This document shows positions 17,730 to 26,657 of a stretch of 64,000 nt of DNA, piece by piece. The position numbers and the translations under genes were made by a program. This DNA comes from Lysobacter sp. S4-A87. GTDB taxonomy: Bacteria > Pseudomonadota > Gammaproteobacteria > Xanthomonadales > Xanthomonadaceae. Every line of letters begins with the position of its first letter. Within the stretch, counting starts at the first letter, position 1. The notes under the pieces are model-generated. The model was not told where the DNA came from and made no database searches. It saw only the letters and a program-made list of their open reading frames with translations. The stretch is taken from positions 1,240,001 through 1,304,000 of the forward strand of contig NZ_CP093341.1 in the NCBI RefSeq assembly GCF_022637455.1, in the 5' to 3' direction.

Positions 17730-18359
17730 ATGTCGATCGTCGTCCGCGACGTGCGTGAGCACGAGCTGGATTCCGTCCTTGCACTGAACAATGCCGCGGG
17801 CCCCGCGATCCTGCCGCTGGATGCGGCCCGACTGCGTCATTTCTTCGAAACCGCAGAATATTTCCGTGTCGCCGAGCGCGACGGTGCCTTGGCTGGATTC
17901 CTGATCGGAACGGGCAGCCACAGCGAGCACGACAGCAGCAATTTCCGCTGGTTCCGCGAGCGCTACCCCGATTTCTTCTATATCGACCGGATCGTCGTGG
18001 CCAGCCGCCGTCGCGGCGGCGGCGTCGGTCGCGCCTTCTATGCCGATGCACAGAGCTATGCCGAGATGCGCTACCCGCAGATGGCCTGCGAAGTGTTCCT
18101 GGAAGGCAGCAACGACCCCGCCCTGCTGTTCCATGGCAGCTTTGGATTCCACGAGGTCGGACAACACATGATGACCGAGGCGGATGTACGCGCCGCGATG
18201 CTGATGAAACCGCTGTGCAGCCATGCCTGGGTGCGCGATACCTACGGCGATGCCCTGCCCCAGGTGCCGTGGATCATCCAGCCACGGGGACCGCGCAACC
18301 ACGGCGGCCCCAAGGCAGCCGACGCCCTGATGCAGCGGCCCACGGGAACCGGCCTGTGA
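17730..18359 (+). CDS. GNAT family N-acetyltransferase
   Basis: A 209-residue acyl-CoA-dependent transferase fold. Motif A is seen as IDRIVVASRRRGGGVGRAFY, the acetyl-CoA loop being RRGGGVG near residue 97. The C-terminal 60 residues (after FGFHEVGQ) extend beyond a minimal GNAT and end with a Pro/Gly-rich tail. The start MSIVVRDVREHELD has ggagcccgga just upstream. Its last codon overlaps minC (GTGA), so it is translationally coupled to the Min genes. Substrate unknown. Confidence 0.82.
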   Translation: MSIVVRDVREHELDSVLALNNAAGPAILPLDAARLRHFFETAEYFRVAERDGALAGFLIGTGSHSEHDSSNFRWFRERYPDFFYIDRIVVASRRRGGGVGRAFYADAQSYAEMRYPQMACEVFLEGSNDPALLFHGSFGFHEVGQHMMTEADVRAAMLMKPLCSHAWVRDTYGDALPQVPWIIQPRGPRNHGGPKAADALMQRPTGTGL

Positions 18360-19135
18360 GCGCGGCGATGGACTTTGAACCGGCCGGCGAACTCAAGATC
18401 GGCCAGGTCGGAATCGCCAATCTCCGCATCCGCACCCTCGACGTCGACCGCCTCGTCAGCGAGATGCGCGACCGCGTCCAGCGCGCGCCCAAGCTGTTCG
18501 CCCGCGCCGCCGTGGTGCTCGACTTCGGCGGCCTGACCCGGACCCCGGACCAGGCCACCGCCACCGCCCTGATCAAGGGCCTGCGCGACGCCGGCGTGCT
18601 GCCGGTCGCCGTCGCCTACGGCACCAGCGAGATCGAACAACTGTCGCAGGCACTGGGGCTGCCCTTGCTGGCGAAATTCCGTGCGTCGTACGAACGCGAC
18701 GAAGCCGCCGCCGCGCCCGCTCCCGCACCGCAGGCGGCACCGCCGTCGCGCCGCGAGCCGGAACCGGCCGCCGCTGCCAAGGCCAATACCGCCGCCGCAT
18801 CGGCATCGCCGGGCATGATCCAGTCCAAGCCGGTGCGTTCGGGCCAGCAGATCTATGCCGAAAACCGCGACCTGACCGTTCTCACAACGGTCGGCGCGGG
18901 TGCCGAAGTGATCGCCGACGGCTCGGTGCATATTTACGGACCATTGCGTGGTCGCGCGCTCGCAGGCGCGCAGGGCAACGAGCAGGCGCGGATATTCTGT
19001 CGCGAGTTCCATGCCGAGCTGGTTGCCATCGCAGGGCACTACAAGGTATTGGAAGAGATTCCCAAGGACCTGCGCGGCAAGGCGGTGCAGGTCTGGCTTG
19101 AAGACCAACAACTAAAAATCGCGGCACTTGACTGA
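18356..19135 (+). CDS. minC: Septum site-determining protein MinC
   Basis: FtsZ-assembly inhibitor that, carried by MinD, blocks division at cell poles. The 259-residue protein has an N-terminal FtsZ-inhibiting domain (to about 105), an Ala/Pro-rich linker, and the right-handed beta-helix domain starting RSGQQIYAENRDLTVL with GRALAGAQGNEQARIFC. GTG at 18356, overlapping the GNAT stop as GTGA, gives MSAAMDFEPAGELKIGQ, matching the usual Xanthomonad N-terminus better than ATG at 18368. First of minC-minD-minE. Confidence 0.95.
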   Translation: MSAAMDFEPAGELKIGQVGIANLRIRTLDVDRLVSEMRDRVQRAPKLFARAAVVLDFGGLTRTPDQATATALIKGLRDAGVLPVAVAYGTSEIEQLSQALGLPLLAKFRASYERDEAAAAPAPAPQAAPPSRREPEPAAAAKANTAAASASPGMIQSKPVRSGQQIYAENRDLTVLTTVGAGAEVIADGSVHIYGPLRGRALAGAQGNEQARIFCREFHAELVAIAGHYKVLEEIPKDLRGKAVQVWLEDQQLKIAALD

Positions 19136-19160
19136 TGCCGCATCACTGGAGGATTTGAAC

Positions 19161-19970
19161 TTGGCCGAAATCATCGTAGTCACCTCGGGCAAGGGCGGCG
19201 TTGGCAAAACCACGACCAGCGCCAGCCTTGCCTGCGGCCTCGCCCGTCGAGGCCACAAGGTTGGCGTCATCGACTTCGACGTCGGCCTGCGTAACCTCGA
19301 CCTGATCATGGGTTGCGAACGTCGCGTGGTTTACGACTTCGTCAACGTCGTCAACGGCGAGGCGACGCTGAGGCAGGCACTGATCAAGGACAAGCGTTTC
19401 GACAACATGTTCGTGCTGGCTGCCTCGCAGACGCGCGACAAGGACGCGCTGACCAAGGAAGGCGTGCAGAAGGTGCTCGACGACATGATCGCCGACGGCT
19501 TCGACTACATCGTCTGCGACTCCCCGGCCGGCATCGAGAAGGGCGCCTACCTGGCGATGTACTTCGCCGACCAGGCCCTCGTCGTGGTCAACCCGGAAGT
19601 GTCCTCGGTGCGCGACTCCGACCGCATCCTGGGCCTGCTGTCGTCCAAGACCCGCCGCGCCGAGAACGGCGAGCGCGTCAAGGAACACCTGCTGCTGACC
19701 CGTTACAGCCCCAAGCGCGTGGAAACCGGCGAGATGCTCAGCGTCGGCGACGTCGAGGAGATCCTCGGCCTGAAGACGGTCGGCGTGATCCCGGAATCGC
19801 CGGACGTGCTCAACGCCTCCAATAAAGGCGAACCGGTGATCCTGGAGACCGAGTCCGACGCCGCACAGGCCTACGACGATGCCGTCGCGCGCCTGCTGGG
19901 CGACACCCGCCCGATGCGCTTCACCACTGCGGAGAAGAAGGGCTTCTTCAGCAAGATCTTCGGAGGTTGA
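19161..19970 (+). CDS. minD: Septum site-determining ATPase MinD
   Basis: Membrane-binding ATPase that oscillates with MinE and recruits MinC. The deviant Walker A motif [10 protein letters not shown] is at 9-18; [14 protein letters not shown] and [11 protein letters not shown] follow; the C-terminal amphipathic helix [11 protein letters not shown] binds membrane. The start is the rare codon TTG at 19161, fixed by a strong ribosome site (ggagga, about 8 bp upstream) and by the family N-terminus [12 protein letters not shown]; it gives 269 residues. Upstream in-frame codons would overlap minC. Confidence 0.95.
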   Translation: MAEIIVVTSGKGGVGKTTTSASLACGLARRGHKVGVIDFDVGLRNLDLIMGCERRVVYDFVNVVNGEATLRQALIKDKRFDNMFVLAASQTRDKDALTKEGVQKVLDDMIADGFDYIVCDSPAGIEKGAYLAMYFADQALVVVNPEVSSVRDSDRILGLLSSKTRRAENGERVKEHLLLTRYSPKRVETGEMLSVGDVEEILGLKTVGVIPESPDVLNASNKGEPVILETESDAAQAYDDAVARLLGDTRPMRFTTAEKKGFFSKIFGG

Positions 19971-19972
19971 GG

Positions 19973-20239
19973 ATGGGCCTTTTCGATTTCCTGCTGGCCA
20001 AGAAGCAGACCGCATCCATCGCCAAGGATCGCCTTCGCATCATCGTCGCGCACGAGCGCGCCGGTCGCGGCGGCACCAGCCCGGATTACCTGCCGATGCT
20101 GCAGCGCGAGCTGCTCGAGGTGATCCGCAAGTACATCAACGTCGACGCGGACGCGGTCAAGGTCGACCTGATCGGCGACGGCGACAACAAGGTCCTGGAC
20201 ATCTCCGTGGCACTGCCGGAAAACCCGGCGCAGGCCTGA
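19973..20239 (+). CDS. minE: Cell division topological specificity factor MinE
   Basis: Stimulates MinD ATPase and drives MinD off the membrane. The 88-residue protein has the N-terminal membrane-targeting [11 protein letters not shown], the anti-MinCD contact helix with [10 protein letters not shown], and the topological-specificity domain [19 protein letters not shown]. The ATG is 2 bp after the minD stop. A large inverted repeat begins 13 bp after its stop and may stop transcription or protect the 3' end of the Min transcript. Confidence 0.95.
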   Translation: MGLFDFLLAKKQTASIAKDRLRIIVAHERAGRGGTSPDYLPMLQRELLEVIRKYINVDADAVKVDLIGDGDNKVLDISVALPENPAQA

Positions 20240-20252
20240 CCCGCAACAACCC

Positions 20253-20326
20253 GTAGCCCGGGTAAGCGAAGCGCACCCGGGGACCGGCAGGCTCCGCCCC
20301 GGGTGCGCTTCGCTTACCCGGGCTAC
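20253..20326. repeat. GTAGCCCGGGTAAG repeat pair forming a 30-bp inverted repeat
   Basis: Two copies of the 30-bp repeat in opposite orientation (20253-20282 and 20297-20326) separated by 14 nt, giving a perfect 30-bp stem. It sits between minE and the HEAAH gene. There is no T run on either side, so it is not a standard terminator, but a stem of this size would block polymerase or 3' exonucleases. Confidence 0.9.
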
Positions 20327-20342
20327 ATCGGGCGCATTCGCA

Positions 20343-20816
20343 ATGCTCACTCTTGCCGACATCGACGCTACCGCCGTCGCTGCCCTGCTCGCCCGCTATG
20401 GCCTGCAGCTTGAGCGCGTGGCCGATGGCCAGCCCATTCCGGGCAGTTACTGGGGCGAGTGCGAGGCCGGCCTGATCGGCCACAACGTCTATGCACGGGG
20501 CGACACGCCGGTGCATTCGCTGCTGCACGAAGCCGCGCACCTGATCGTTTTGCCGCCCGAGCGCCGCGCCCAGGTCCACACCGACGCCACCGACTCGATC
20601 GAGGAGGAGGACGCCGTCTGCGTGCTGCAGGCGCTGCTCGGCGACGCCCTGCCCGGCGTCGGCCGCGAGCGCGTCCTGGCCGACATGGATGGCTGGGGCT
20701 ACACCTTCCGCCTGGGCTCGGCCCGCGCCTATTTCGAGCACGACGCCGACAACGCCTGGCAATGGCTGCACGAGCGCGGCCTGGCCGACGCCGCCAGCCG
20801 CACCCTGCCCGCCTGA
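20343..20816 (+). CDS. Small HEAAH-motif protein, possible metallopeptidase-like
   Basis: A 157-residue soluble protein without a recognised family. VHSLLHEAAHLIVLPP at about 57-72 contains HExxH (His62, Glu63, His66), the zinc site of zincin peptidases. An acidic cluster SIEEEDAVCV (85-94) lies at the right distance for a third ligand. It starts 17 bp after the inverted repeat that follows minE. It may be a zinc hydrolase of very small size or a structural relic of one. Confidence 0.65.
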   Translation: MLTLADIDATAVAALLARYGLQLERVADGQPIPGSYWGECEAGLIGHNVYARGDTPVHSLLHEAAHLIVLPPERRAQVHTDATDSIEEEDAVCVLQALLGDALPGVGRERVLADMDGWGYTFRLGSARAYFEHDADNAWQWLHERGLADAASRTLPA

Positions 20817-20989
20817 TTCCTCTTTGACCGCCGTTGCCGCGCAGGCGGGAACCCGTGGACGTTGCGCTCCCGGCCCGGTGCGGCCCTGCGGCCCGCTCGC
20901 CCCAACGTCCGCAACTTGCACCAGCGCGGACGGGCCACTAGCCTTCGGGGGCCTCGTCGCAGCAGCGCGGGCCTTACCCGGAGAGAAAG

Positions 20990-22999
20990 ATGATGAAACC
21001 TGTACGCGCCCTGCTCGCGCTCGGCATTACCGCCGCCGTGATCGGACTGGCCGGTTGCAAGAAGGAACCGACCCCGGCCACGACGACCACGGGCGGAACC
21101 GCCGCCACCGCGCCCGCAGGCGAAACCGCCGACCAGTTCATCGCCCGCGTCAACGACGAATACCGCAAGCTGTTCCCGGAGATGACGGCCGCCCAGTGGC
21201 TGTCGTCGACCTACATCAATGACGACAGCCAGCTGCTGGCCGCCAAGGCCAACGAGCGCTACCTCGCCCAGCTCAACAGCTGGATCGAGCAGTCGGCGCG
21301 CTTCGAAGGCCAGCAGATGTCGCCTGACACCGCGCGCGCCATCCAGCTGCTCAAGCTCGGCACGGCGATGCCGCCGCCGAAGGATCCGGCCAAGCTCGAA
21401 GAGCTGACAAAGATCGCTTCGAAGCTCGAAGGCATGTACGGCGCCGGCACCTACTGCACCGGCGACGGCGACGCCAAGAAGTGCCGCCAGCTGGGCGAAC
21501 TCGAAGACGTGCTGCGCAGCAGCCGCGACTACGACGCCCAGCTCGATGCCTGGCAGGGCTGGCACACCATCGCCCAGCCGATGCGCAAGGACTACACGCG
21601 CTTCGTCGAGCTGGTCAACGACGGCGCCCATGACCTGGGCTTCGCCGACACCGGCGAGATGTGGCGTTCGGGCTACGACATGAGCCCGGCCGAAATGTCG
21701 GCCGAAACCGATCGTCTCTGGGGCCAGGTCAAGCCGCTGTACGAGCAGCTGCACTGCTACACCCGCACCCGCCTGGAAGCCAGGTACGGCGACGACAAGG
21801 GCCACGTCGCCGGCAACATGCTGCCGGCGCACCTGATGGGCAACATGTGGCAGCAGGACTGGGGCAACCTCTGGGACATCCTCGCCCCGTACCAGAACGC
21901 CGGCAGCCTCGACATCACCGGCGCACTGGAATCGCAGTACCAGGCCGCGTATGACGCGCAGCTGGTCAAGCACGCGGGCCAGCGCACGCCGGCCGACCTG
22001 GCCCAGATCGAGCAGGACGCAAAGCTCGCTTCGGCCAAGCTGATGACCGAACGCGCGCAGGACTTCTACACCTCGCTTGGCATGCAGAAGCTGCCGGCCA
22101 GTTACTGGGACAAGACGCAGTTCATCAAGCCGCGCGACCGCGACGTGGTCTGCCACGCCAGCGCGTGGGACATGAACATGGCCGGCGACGTGCGCACCAA
22201 GATGTGCATCAAGCCGAACGAGGAAGACTTCACCACCATCTACCACGAGCTCGGCCACATCTATTACGACCTGGCCTACAACAAGCAGCCGCCGCTGTTC
22301 CAGCAGGGCGCGCACGACGGTTTCCATGAAGCCATCGGCGACACCATCGTGCTGTCGATGACGCCCAAGTACCTGCAGTCGATCGGCCTGGTCGGCGACC
22401 AGCAGCAGAGCAACGAGGCGTTGATCAACTCGCAGATGCGCATGGCCCTAGCCAAGGTCTCCTTCCTGCCGTTCGGCCTGATGATCGACCGCTGGCGCTG
22501 GGGTGTGTTCGACGGTTCGATCAAGCCGGGCGAGTACAACAAGGCGTGGTGGGACCTGAAGGCCAAGTACCAGGGCGTGGCGCCGGCCACGGCGCGCGGC
22601 GAGGACTACTTCGACGCCGGTGCCAAGTACCACGTGCCGGGCAACACCCCGTACACGCGCTACTTCCTCTCGCACGTGCTGCAATTCCAGTTCTACAAGG
22701 CGCTGTGCGATTCGGCCGGCTACAAGGGCCCGCTGTACGAGTGCAGCTTCTATGGCAACAAGGAAGCCGGCGCGCGCTACCAGGCGATGCTGAGCAAGGG
22801 CGCCAGCCAGCCGTGGCAGAAGACCATGAAGGAACTGACCGGCGGCGAGAAGATGGACGCCTCGGCAGTGCTGGAGTACTTCGCCCCGCTGCAGAGCTGG
22901 CTCAAGCAGCAGAACGAAGGCAAGACCTGCGGCTGGCAGGCCAGCGGCACGGCCGCGGCTGCACCGGCGGCGAAGCCGGAGCCTGCGAAGAAGGGCTGA
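20990..22999 (+). CDS. M2 family peptidyl-dipeptidase (ACE-like) lipoprotein
   Basis: Bacterial homologue of angiotensin-converting enzyme; releases C-terminal dipeptides outside the inner membrane. The 669-residue protein has a lipobox LAGC (Cys23) and a Thr/Ala-rich linker, then a long alpha-helical body. The zinc motif HELGH is at about 419-423 in TTIYHELGHIYYDLAY, followed by EAIGDT, the third-ligand region. SRDYDAQLDAWQGWH and YFLSHVLQFQFYKALC are typical M2 strings. The ribosome site ggagagaaag precedes the ATG pair. Own terminator downstream. Confidence 0.93.
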   Translation: MMKPVRALLALGITAAVIGLAGCKKEPTPATTTTGGTAATAPAGETADQFIARVNDEYRKLFPEMTAAQWLSSTYINDDSQLLAAKANERYLAQLNSWIEQSARFEGQQMSPDTARAIQLLKLGTAMPPPKDPAKLEELTKIASKLEGMYGAGTYCTGDGDAKKCRQLGELEDVLRSSRDYDAQLDAWQGWHTIAQPMRKDYTRFVELVNDGAHDLGFADTGEMWRSGYDMSPAEMSAETDRLWGQVKPLYEQLHCYTRTRLEARYGDDKGHVAGNMLPAHLMGNMWQQDWGNLWDILAPYQNAGSLDITGALESQYQAAYDAQLVKHAGQRTPADLAQIEQDAKLASAKLMTERAQDFYTSLGMQKLPASYWDKTQFIKPRDRDVVCHASAWDMNMAGDVRTKMCIKPNEEDFTTIYHELGHIYYDLAYNKQPPLFQQGAHDGFHEAIGDTIVLSMTPKYLQSIGLVGDQQQSNEALINSQMRMALAKVSFLPFGLMIDRWRWGVFDGSIKPGEYNKAWWDLKAKYQGVAPATARGEDYFDAGAKYHVPGNTPYTRYFLSHVLQFQFYKALCDSAGYKGPLYECSFYGNKEAGARYQAMLSKGASQPWQKTMKELTGGEKMDASAVLEYFAPLQSWLKQQNEGKTCGWQASGTAAAAPAAKPEPAKKG

Positions 23000-23016
23000 G
23001 TTTCCTTCGAGCAGTG

Positions 23017-23047
23017 AAAAAGGGTCGGCGCTTGCCGGCCCTTTTTT
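23017..23047 (+). terminator. Rho-independent terminator of the M2 peptidase gene
   Basis: Stem aagggtcggc/gccggccctt (one G-T pair) with a 4-nt loop, followed by six T, about 20 bp after the stop codon. Confidence 0.9.
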
Positions 23048-23219
23048 GTCGGGGCTCCCCTGGCTTGTCGTACCGGACGTAATGAGAAGCCTGCTTGCGC
23101 CTGCGTGCCAAGGCTTCCGCCTGCGTTACGGCGTCGTCCGCCGGGCCCGAGCTCCTTCGCGACAATCACACCTGCGCCCTGTTACGTTCACCGCCAACCC
23201 CTGATCGCAGGAAACGAAC

Positions 23220-23600
23220 ATGCCCCTCGTACGCGTAGATCTGATGGAAGGCAAGGACGATGCCTGGTTGCAAGGCATCGGTGATGTGATCCACGAAGCC
23301 ATCGAGGGCATCCTCAAGGCACCCAAGGACGACCGCTTCCAGATCTTCACGCATCATCCGCGCGGCGCGCTTTCGATCGACCGCACGTATCTTGGCATCG
23401 AGCGCAGCGACGACTGCATCATCATCCAGGTCACGCTCAACCAGGGTCGCAGCCTGGAACAGAAGCAGGATTTCTATCGCGCGGTCGCCGACGGTCTGCA
23501 CACGCGACTTGGCATGCGCACACAGGACGTCTTCATCAGCCTTGTCGAGGTCGCCAAGGAGAACTGGTCGTTTGGCGACGGCATCGCCCAGTACGCCTAG
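23220..23600 (+). CDS. Tautomerase superfamily protein
   Basis: A 126-residue protein beginning MPLVRVDLMEGKDD, so Pro2 becomes the N-terminal catalytic proline after methionine removal, the hallmark of 4-oxalocrotonate tautomerase and related dehalogenases. It is about twice the length of 4-OT and has the second beta-alpha-beta half (DCIIIQVTLNQGRSLEQKQDFYRAV), like the fused cis-CaaD/MSAD group. The substrate cannot be inferred. Monocistronic by spacing. Confidence 0.85.
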   Translation: MPLVRVDLMEGKDDAWLQGIGDVIHEAIEGILKAPKDDRFQIFTHHPRGALSIDRTYLGIERSDDCIIIQVTLNQGRSLEQKQDFYRAVADGLHTRLGMRTQDVFISLVEVAKENWSFGDGIAQYA

Positions 23601-23723
23601 CCGCATTCCACGTGCCGATGGCACGAAACCTTCACATCGTAGGGACAACAATGCCAGGGCCTGCCGCCACCACCGTGGCGGTTGCTGCAATCCGCCTCCT
23701 GATTCGCGAGGTCCTGCATTGCC

Positions 23724-24212
23724 ATGCCCCAGGTTCCCGCACCACCGCAACTTCCCGCCGACATCGCCTCCGAGATCGATGGCAAGCCGGACGTCGCCAG
23801 CTCCTCAACGCGGCTGTCGATCTATCGCACTCGCCTGTCGGTGTATCGCACGCAGGTATCGAACCTGCGCTCGCACCTGGCCAATGAACGCACCCATCTG
23901 AGCTACCTGCGCACGACCGTGTCGCTGGTCGGCTTCGGCATCACCCTCAATCGCTTCAGCATGTACCTGGTGCAGCAGAAGGAACTCGCCGAGCATCACT
24001 CCCGGCACTTCCTTCGCGATGCCGGCAACGCCGGCCTGGGCATGGTCGTGCTCGGATTGCTGCTGCTGATGTGGTCGATCTACCGGTACTGGGCCGTTGG
24101 CAGGGACATCGAGCGCGGCGAGTACGTCTCCCACCAGCGGGGAACAATCGCTGCCAGCATCGGCCTGCTCCTGCTCGGCGGCCTGACCGCCATGTGGCTT
24201 TTCGTGCGATGA
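23724..24212 (+). CDS. DUF202 membrane protein
   Basis: A 162-residue inner-membrane protein. A soluble, helix-prone N-terminus with two short repeats (RLSIYRT, RLSVYRT) leads into the DUF202 signature LANERTHLSYLRTTVSLVGFG, then membrane segments at about 66-85, 104-122 and 141-160. Function unknown. It lies 9 bp before the marC-type gene and likely shares its transcript. Confidence 0.8.
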   Translation: MPQVPAPPQLPADIASEIDGKPDVASSSTRLSIYRTRLSVYRTQVSNLRSHLANERTHLSYLRTTVSLVGFGITLNRFSMYLVQQKELAEHHSRHFLRDAGNAGLGMVVLGLLLLMWSIYRYWAVGRDIERGEYVSHQRGTIAASIGLLLLGGLTAMWLFVR

Positions 24213-24221
24213 GGTGACGCC

Positions 24222-24848
24222 ATGCTCCAGCAGGTGACCCCGGATAACGTCTACATCCTGACGACGGGCAACGTGATGCTGCTGTTCTTCATCATGCTGG
24301 GGCCAGTGAAGATCCTGGCGCCGTTCCATCGTGCGACCTCGACGATGAAGCCAAAGGCGGTCCGGAGGATGGCGATCAAGGTCGCCCTGATCAGCGCGGG
24401 CACGCTGCTGGTCGCCGGGCTGATTGGCAGCGCCATGATGCAGAAGTGGCGCATCACCATTCCGGTGATGGAGCTGACCGGCGGAATCGTCTTCCTGCTG
24501 GTCGCTCTGAAGCAGGTGCTGGAGCAGTACGGCGACCCCGCACCGCCGGCGGGCTCCGAGCCGCGACTGATGCACCTGGTCTTTCCGATCGTCGTCACGC
24601 CTTACGGCATCGCCGCGCTGATCGCGTTGATGGCGCTCAGCAGCGACGCCTCGCGTTCGACGACGCTGCTCGGCGGGGTGATGGCGATCATGGCGGTGAA
24701 CCTGCTGGCGATGATGTTCGTACGCCAGGTCATGCGTGGCGTCGGACCGCTGCTGCTGCAGATTTTCGGGGCGGTGCTGGCCGTGCAGCAGGTGGCACTG
24801 GCACTGCAACTGGTCGTGGTGGCGTTGAAGGGAATGGGGGTTGGGTAG
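24222..24848 (+). CDS. MarC family membrane protein
   Basis: A 208-residue protein with six predicted membrane segments, the size and layout of MarC/UPF0056 proteins. Repeated motifs include NVMLLFFIMLGPVKILAPFH near the N-terminus and LVFPIVVTPYGIAALIAL in the second half, which mirror each other. MarC was once linked to antibiotic resistance, but the family role is unsettled. It follows DUF202 closely and precedes the sulfatase by 88 bp. Confidence 0.83.
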   Translation: MLQQVTPDNVYILTTGNVMLLFFIMLGPVKILAPFHRATSTMKPKAVRRMAIKVALISAGTLLVAGLIGSAMMQKWRITIPVMELTGGIVFLLVALKQVLEQYGDPAPPAGSEPRLMHLVFPIVVTPYGIAALIALMALSSDASRSTTLLGGVMAIMAVNLLAMMFVRQVMRGVGPLLLQIFGAVLAVQQVALALQLVVVALKGMGVG

Positions 24849-24936
24849 TCGTTCGACCACGGGGGTGGGGAATTCGGGGACGTGGCATGCAATCCGAATC
24901 GCGGCTCGGCCGCTCGAAGTCCAAGGAGCTTCAAAC

Positions 24937-26505
24937 ATGGGAACTGCAAAGAAGAGCGACAAGCCGAACATCCTTGTCATTTTTGGTGACGACATCGGCA
25001 TGTGGAACGTCGGTGTCTATTCGCACGGCATGATGGGCACCACGCCGAGCATCGACAGCATCGGCCGCGACGGCATCGTCTTCACCGATCACTACGGCCA
25101 GCCCAGCTGCACCGCCGGGCGCGCTGCATTCATCATGGGCCAGCTGCCGATCCGCACCGGCATGACCACCATCGGCATCCCCGGCTCCACCCGCGGTATC
25201 CAGGCCGAGGACCCGACCCTGGCCGAAGTGCTCAAGTCGGTCGGCTACGCCACTGCCCAGTTCGGCAAGAACCACCTTGGCGACCGCAATGAATTCCTGC
25301 CGACCATGCACGGCTTCGATGAGTGGTTCGGCAACCTGTACCACCTCAACGCCGAGGAAGAGCCTGAAGAGCTCGACTATCCCGGCCAGAAGAATCCCGA
25401 ATACAAGAAGAAGTTCGGACCGCGCGGCGTCCTCCACACCTGGGTCAGCGACAAGGACGATGCCACGGAGGACCCGAAGTTCGGCCGCGTCGGCAAGCAG
25501 AAGATCGAGGACACCGGGCCGCTGACCCGCAAGCGCATGGAAACTTTCGACGGCGAAGTGGTCGAGAAGACCCTGGACTGGCTCGATCGCGTCGGCAAGG
25601 GCGACAAGCCGTTCTTCTGCTGGTTCAACACCACCGCCATCCACATCCATTCGCACTGCACGAAGAAGTACATACAGAAGGCGGTGGACGAAGGCCGGGC
25701 CGAGGAAGACCTGGTCCGCGCCAAGATGATCGAGCACGACGAGCAGGTCGGCCAGCTGCTGGCCAAGCTCAAGGAGCTCGGTGTCGAAGACAACACCATC
25801 GTCATCTACTCCACCGACAACGGCAACGAACTGATGCTGTGGCCCGATGGCGGCTATGCGCCGTTCCGCGGCGAAAAGGGCACGACCTGGGAAGGCGGCG
25901 TGCGCGTCCCGTGCCTGATGCGCTGGCCAGCCAAGGTCAAGCCGCACACGATCTCCAACGGCATCCAGAACCACGAGGATCTGTTCGCCACGCTGGCGGC
26001 CGCGGCAGGACTGCCCGACCTCAAGGACAAGCTGATCGCCGGTTACACGATGAACGGCACCAGGTACAAGGTGCACCTGGACGGCTACAACAACCTCGAC
26101 CACTGGACCGGCAAGTCGGCCAAGTCGGCGCGGCGCGAGATCTTCTACTACGACGAGACCGACCTGATGGCGGTCCGCGTCGATGGCTGGAAGATGCACA
26201 TCGGCGTCAAGCGCGAAGGCAGCTGGTGGGATGCCAAGTACTACCCGAGCGTGCCCTACGTGTTCAACCTGCTGATGGATCCGATGGAGAAGATGGATCC
26301 GCAGTCGCACGAGTGGGGCTACATCGGCCGCAAGTTCTTCGCTTCCAAGCTGTGGGCCCCGACGGCGGCCGGCCCGTTCATCGCCGCGCACCTGAAGACC
26401 CTGATGGACTTCCCGCCTTCACAGGGTGCGGACACGCTGAGCATGAAGAAGGCGCTGGAAGAAGCGCAGCGCAAGATGGAGCAGCCGCACGCCAGCAGCA
26501 ACTGA
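24937..26505 (+). CDS. Type I sulfatase (arylsulfatase-like)
   Basis: A 522-residue alkaline-phosphatase-fold sulfatase. The metal ligands GDDIG (17-21) and the formylglycine site SCTAGRAAF are visible: Cys58 would be oxidised to formylglycine, with Arg62 in place; the usual Pro of CxPxR is Ala60. STDNGNE near 293 gives further metal ligands. No signal peptide precedes NILVIFGDD, so a cytoplasmic location is predicted, unlike most sulfatases. The start ATG has aaggag 9 bp upstream. No maturase gene is in the window. It might also act on a phosphate or phosphonate ester. Confidence 0.88.
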   Translation: MGTAKKSDKPNILVIFGDDIGMWNVGVYSHGMMGTTPSIDSIGRDGIVFTDHYGQPSCTAGRAAFIMGQLPIRTGMTTIGIPGSTRGIQAEDPTLAEVLKSVGYATAQFGKNHLGDRNEFLPTMHGFDEWFGNLYHLNAEEEPEELDYPGQKNPEYKKKFGPRGVLHTWVSDKDDATEDPKFGRVGKQKIEDTGPLTRKRMETFDGEVVEKTLDWLDRVGKGDKPFFCWFNTTAIHIHSHCTKKYIQKAVDEGRAEEDLVRAKMIEHDEQVGQLLAKLKELGVEDNTIVIYSTDNGNELMLWPDGGYAPFRGEKGTTWEGGVRVPCLMRWPAKVKPHTISNGIQNHEDLFATLAAAAGLPDLKDKLIAGYTMNGTRYKVHLDGYNNLDHWTGKSAKSARREIFYYDETDLMAVRVDGWKMHIGVKREGSWWDAKYYPSVPYVFNLLMDPMEKMDPQSHEWGYIGRKFFASKLWAPTAAGPFIAAHLKTLMDFPPSQGADTLSMKKALEEAQRKMEQPHASSN

Positions 26506-26608
26506 GGCGCGATGACGACGCAATGACGCTGCGCCCTGTCGCTGTCGACGGGGCGCAGTTTCGTTCAACAGCCGAACTGCGACCGGGCCGCACACGGGCG
26601 GCGGAATG

Positions 26609-26632
26609 CGCTATATATTTCGCTATATAGCG
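26609..26632. promoter_or_regulatory. ModE-type operator and promoter of modABC
   Basis: Perfect inverted repeat CGCTATATA-N6-TATATAGCG, 26 bp before the modA ATG, in an AT-rich island within very GC-rich DNA. Half-sites of TATATA flanked by CG are the hallmark of E. coli ModE operators. The TATATT/TATAGC cores could also serve as the -10 element, so bound ModE-molybdate would block transcription. A modE gene lies at the other end of the cluster. Confidence 0.85.
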
Positions 26633-26657
26633 ACCCACTGCCGTCCGGAGCAGCACC

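Noticed and set aside
20253-20326. Rho-independent terminator of minE
   Set aside because: The stem is very strong but there is no T run on either side, so it is reported as a repeat pair.
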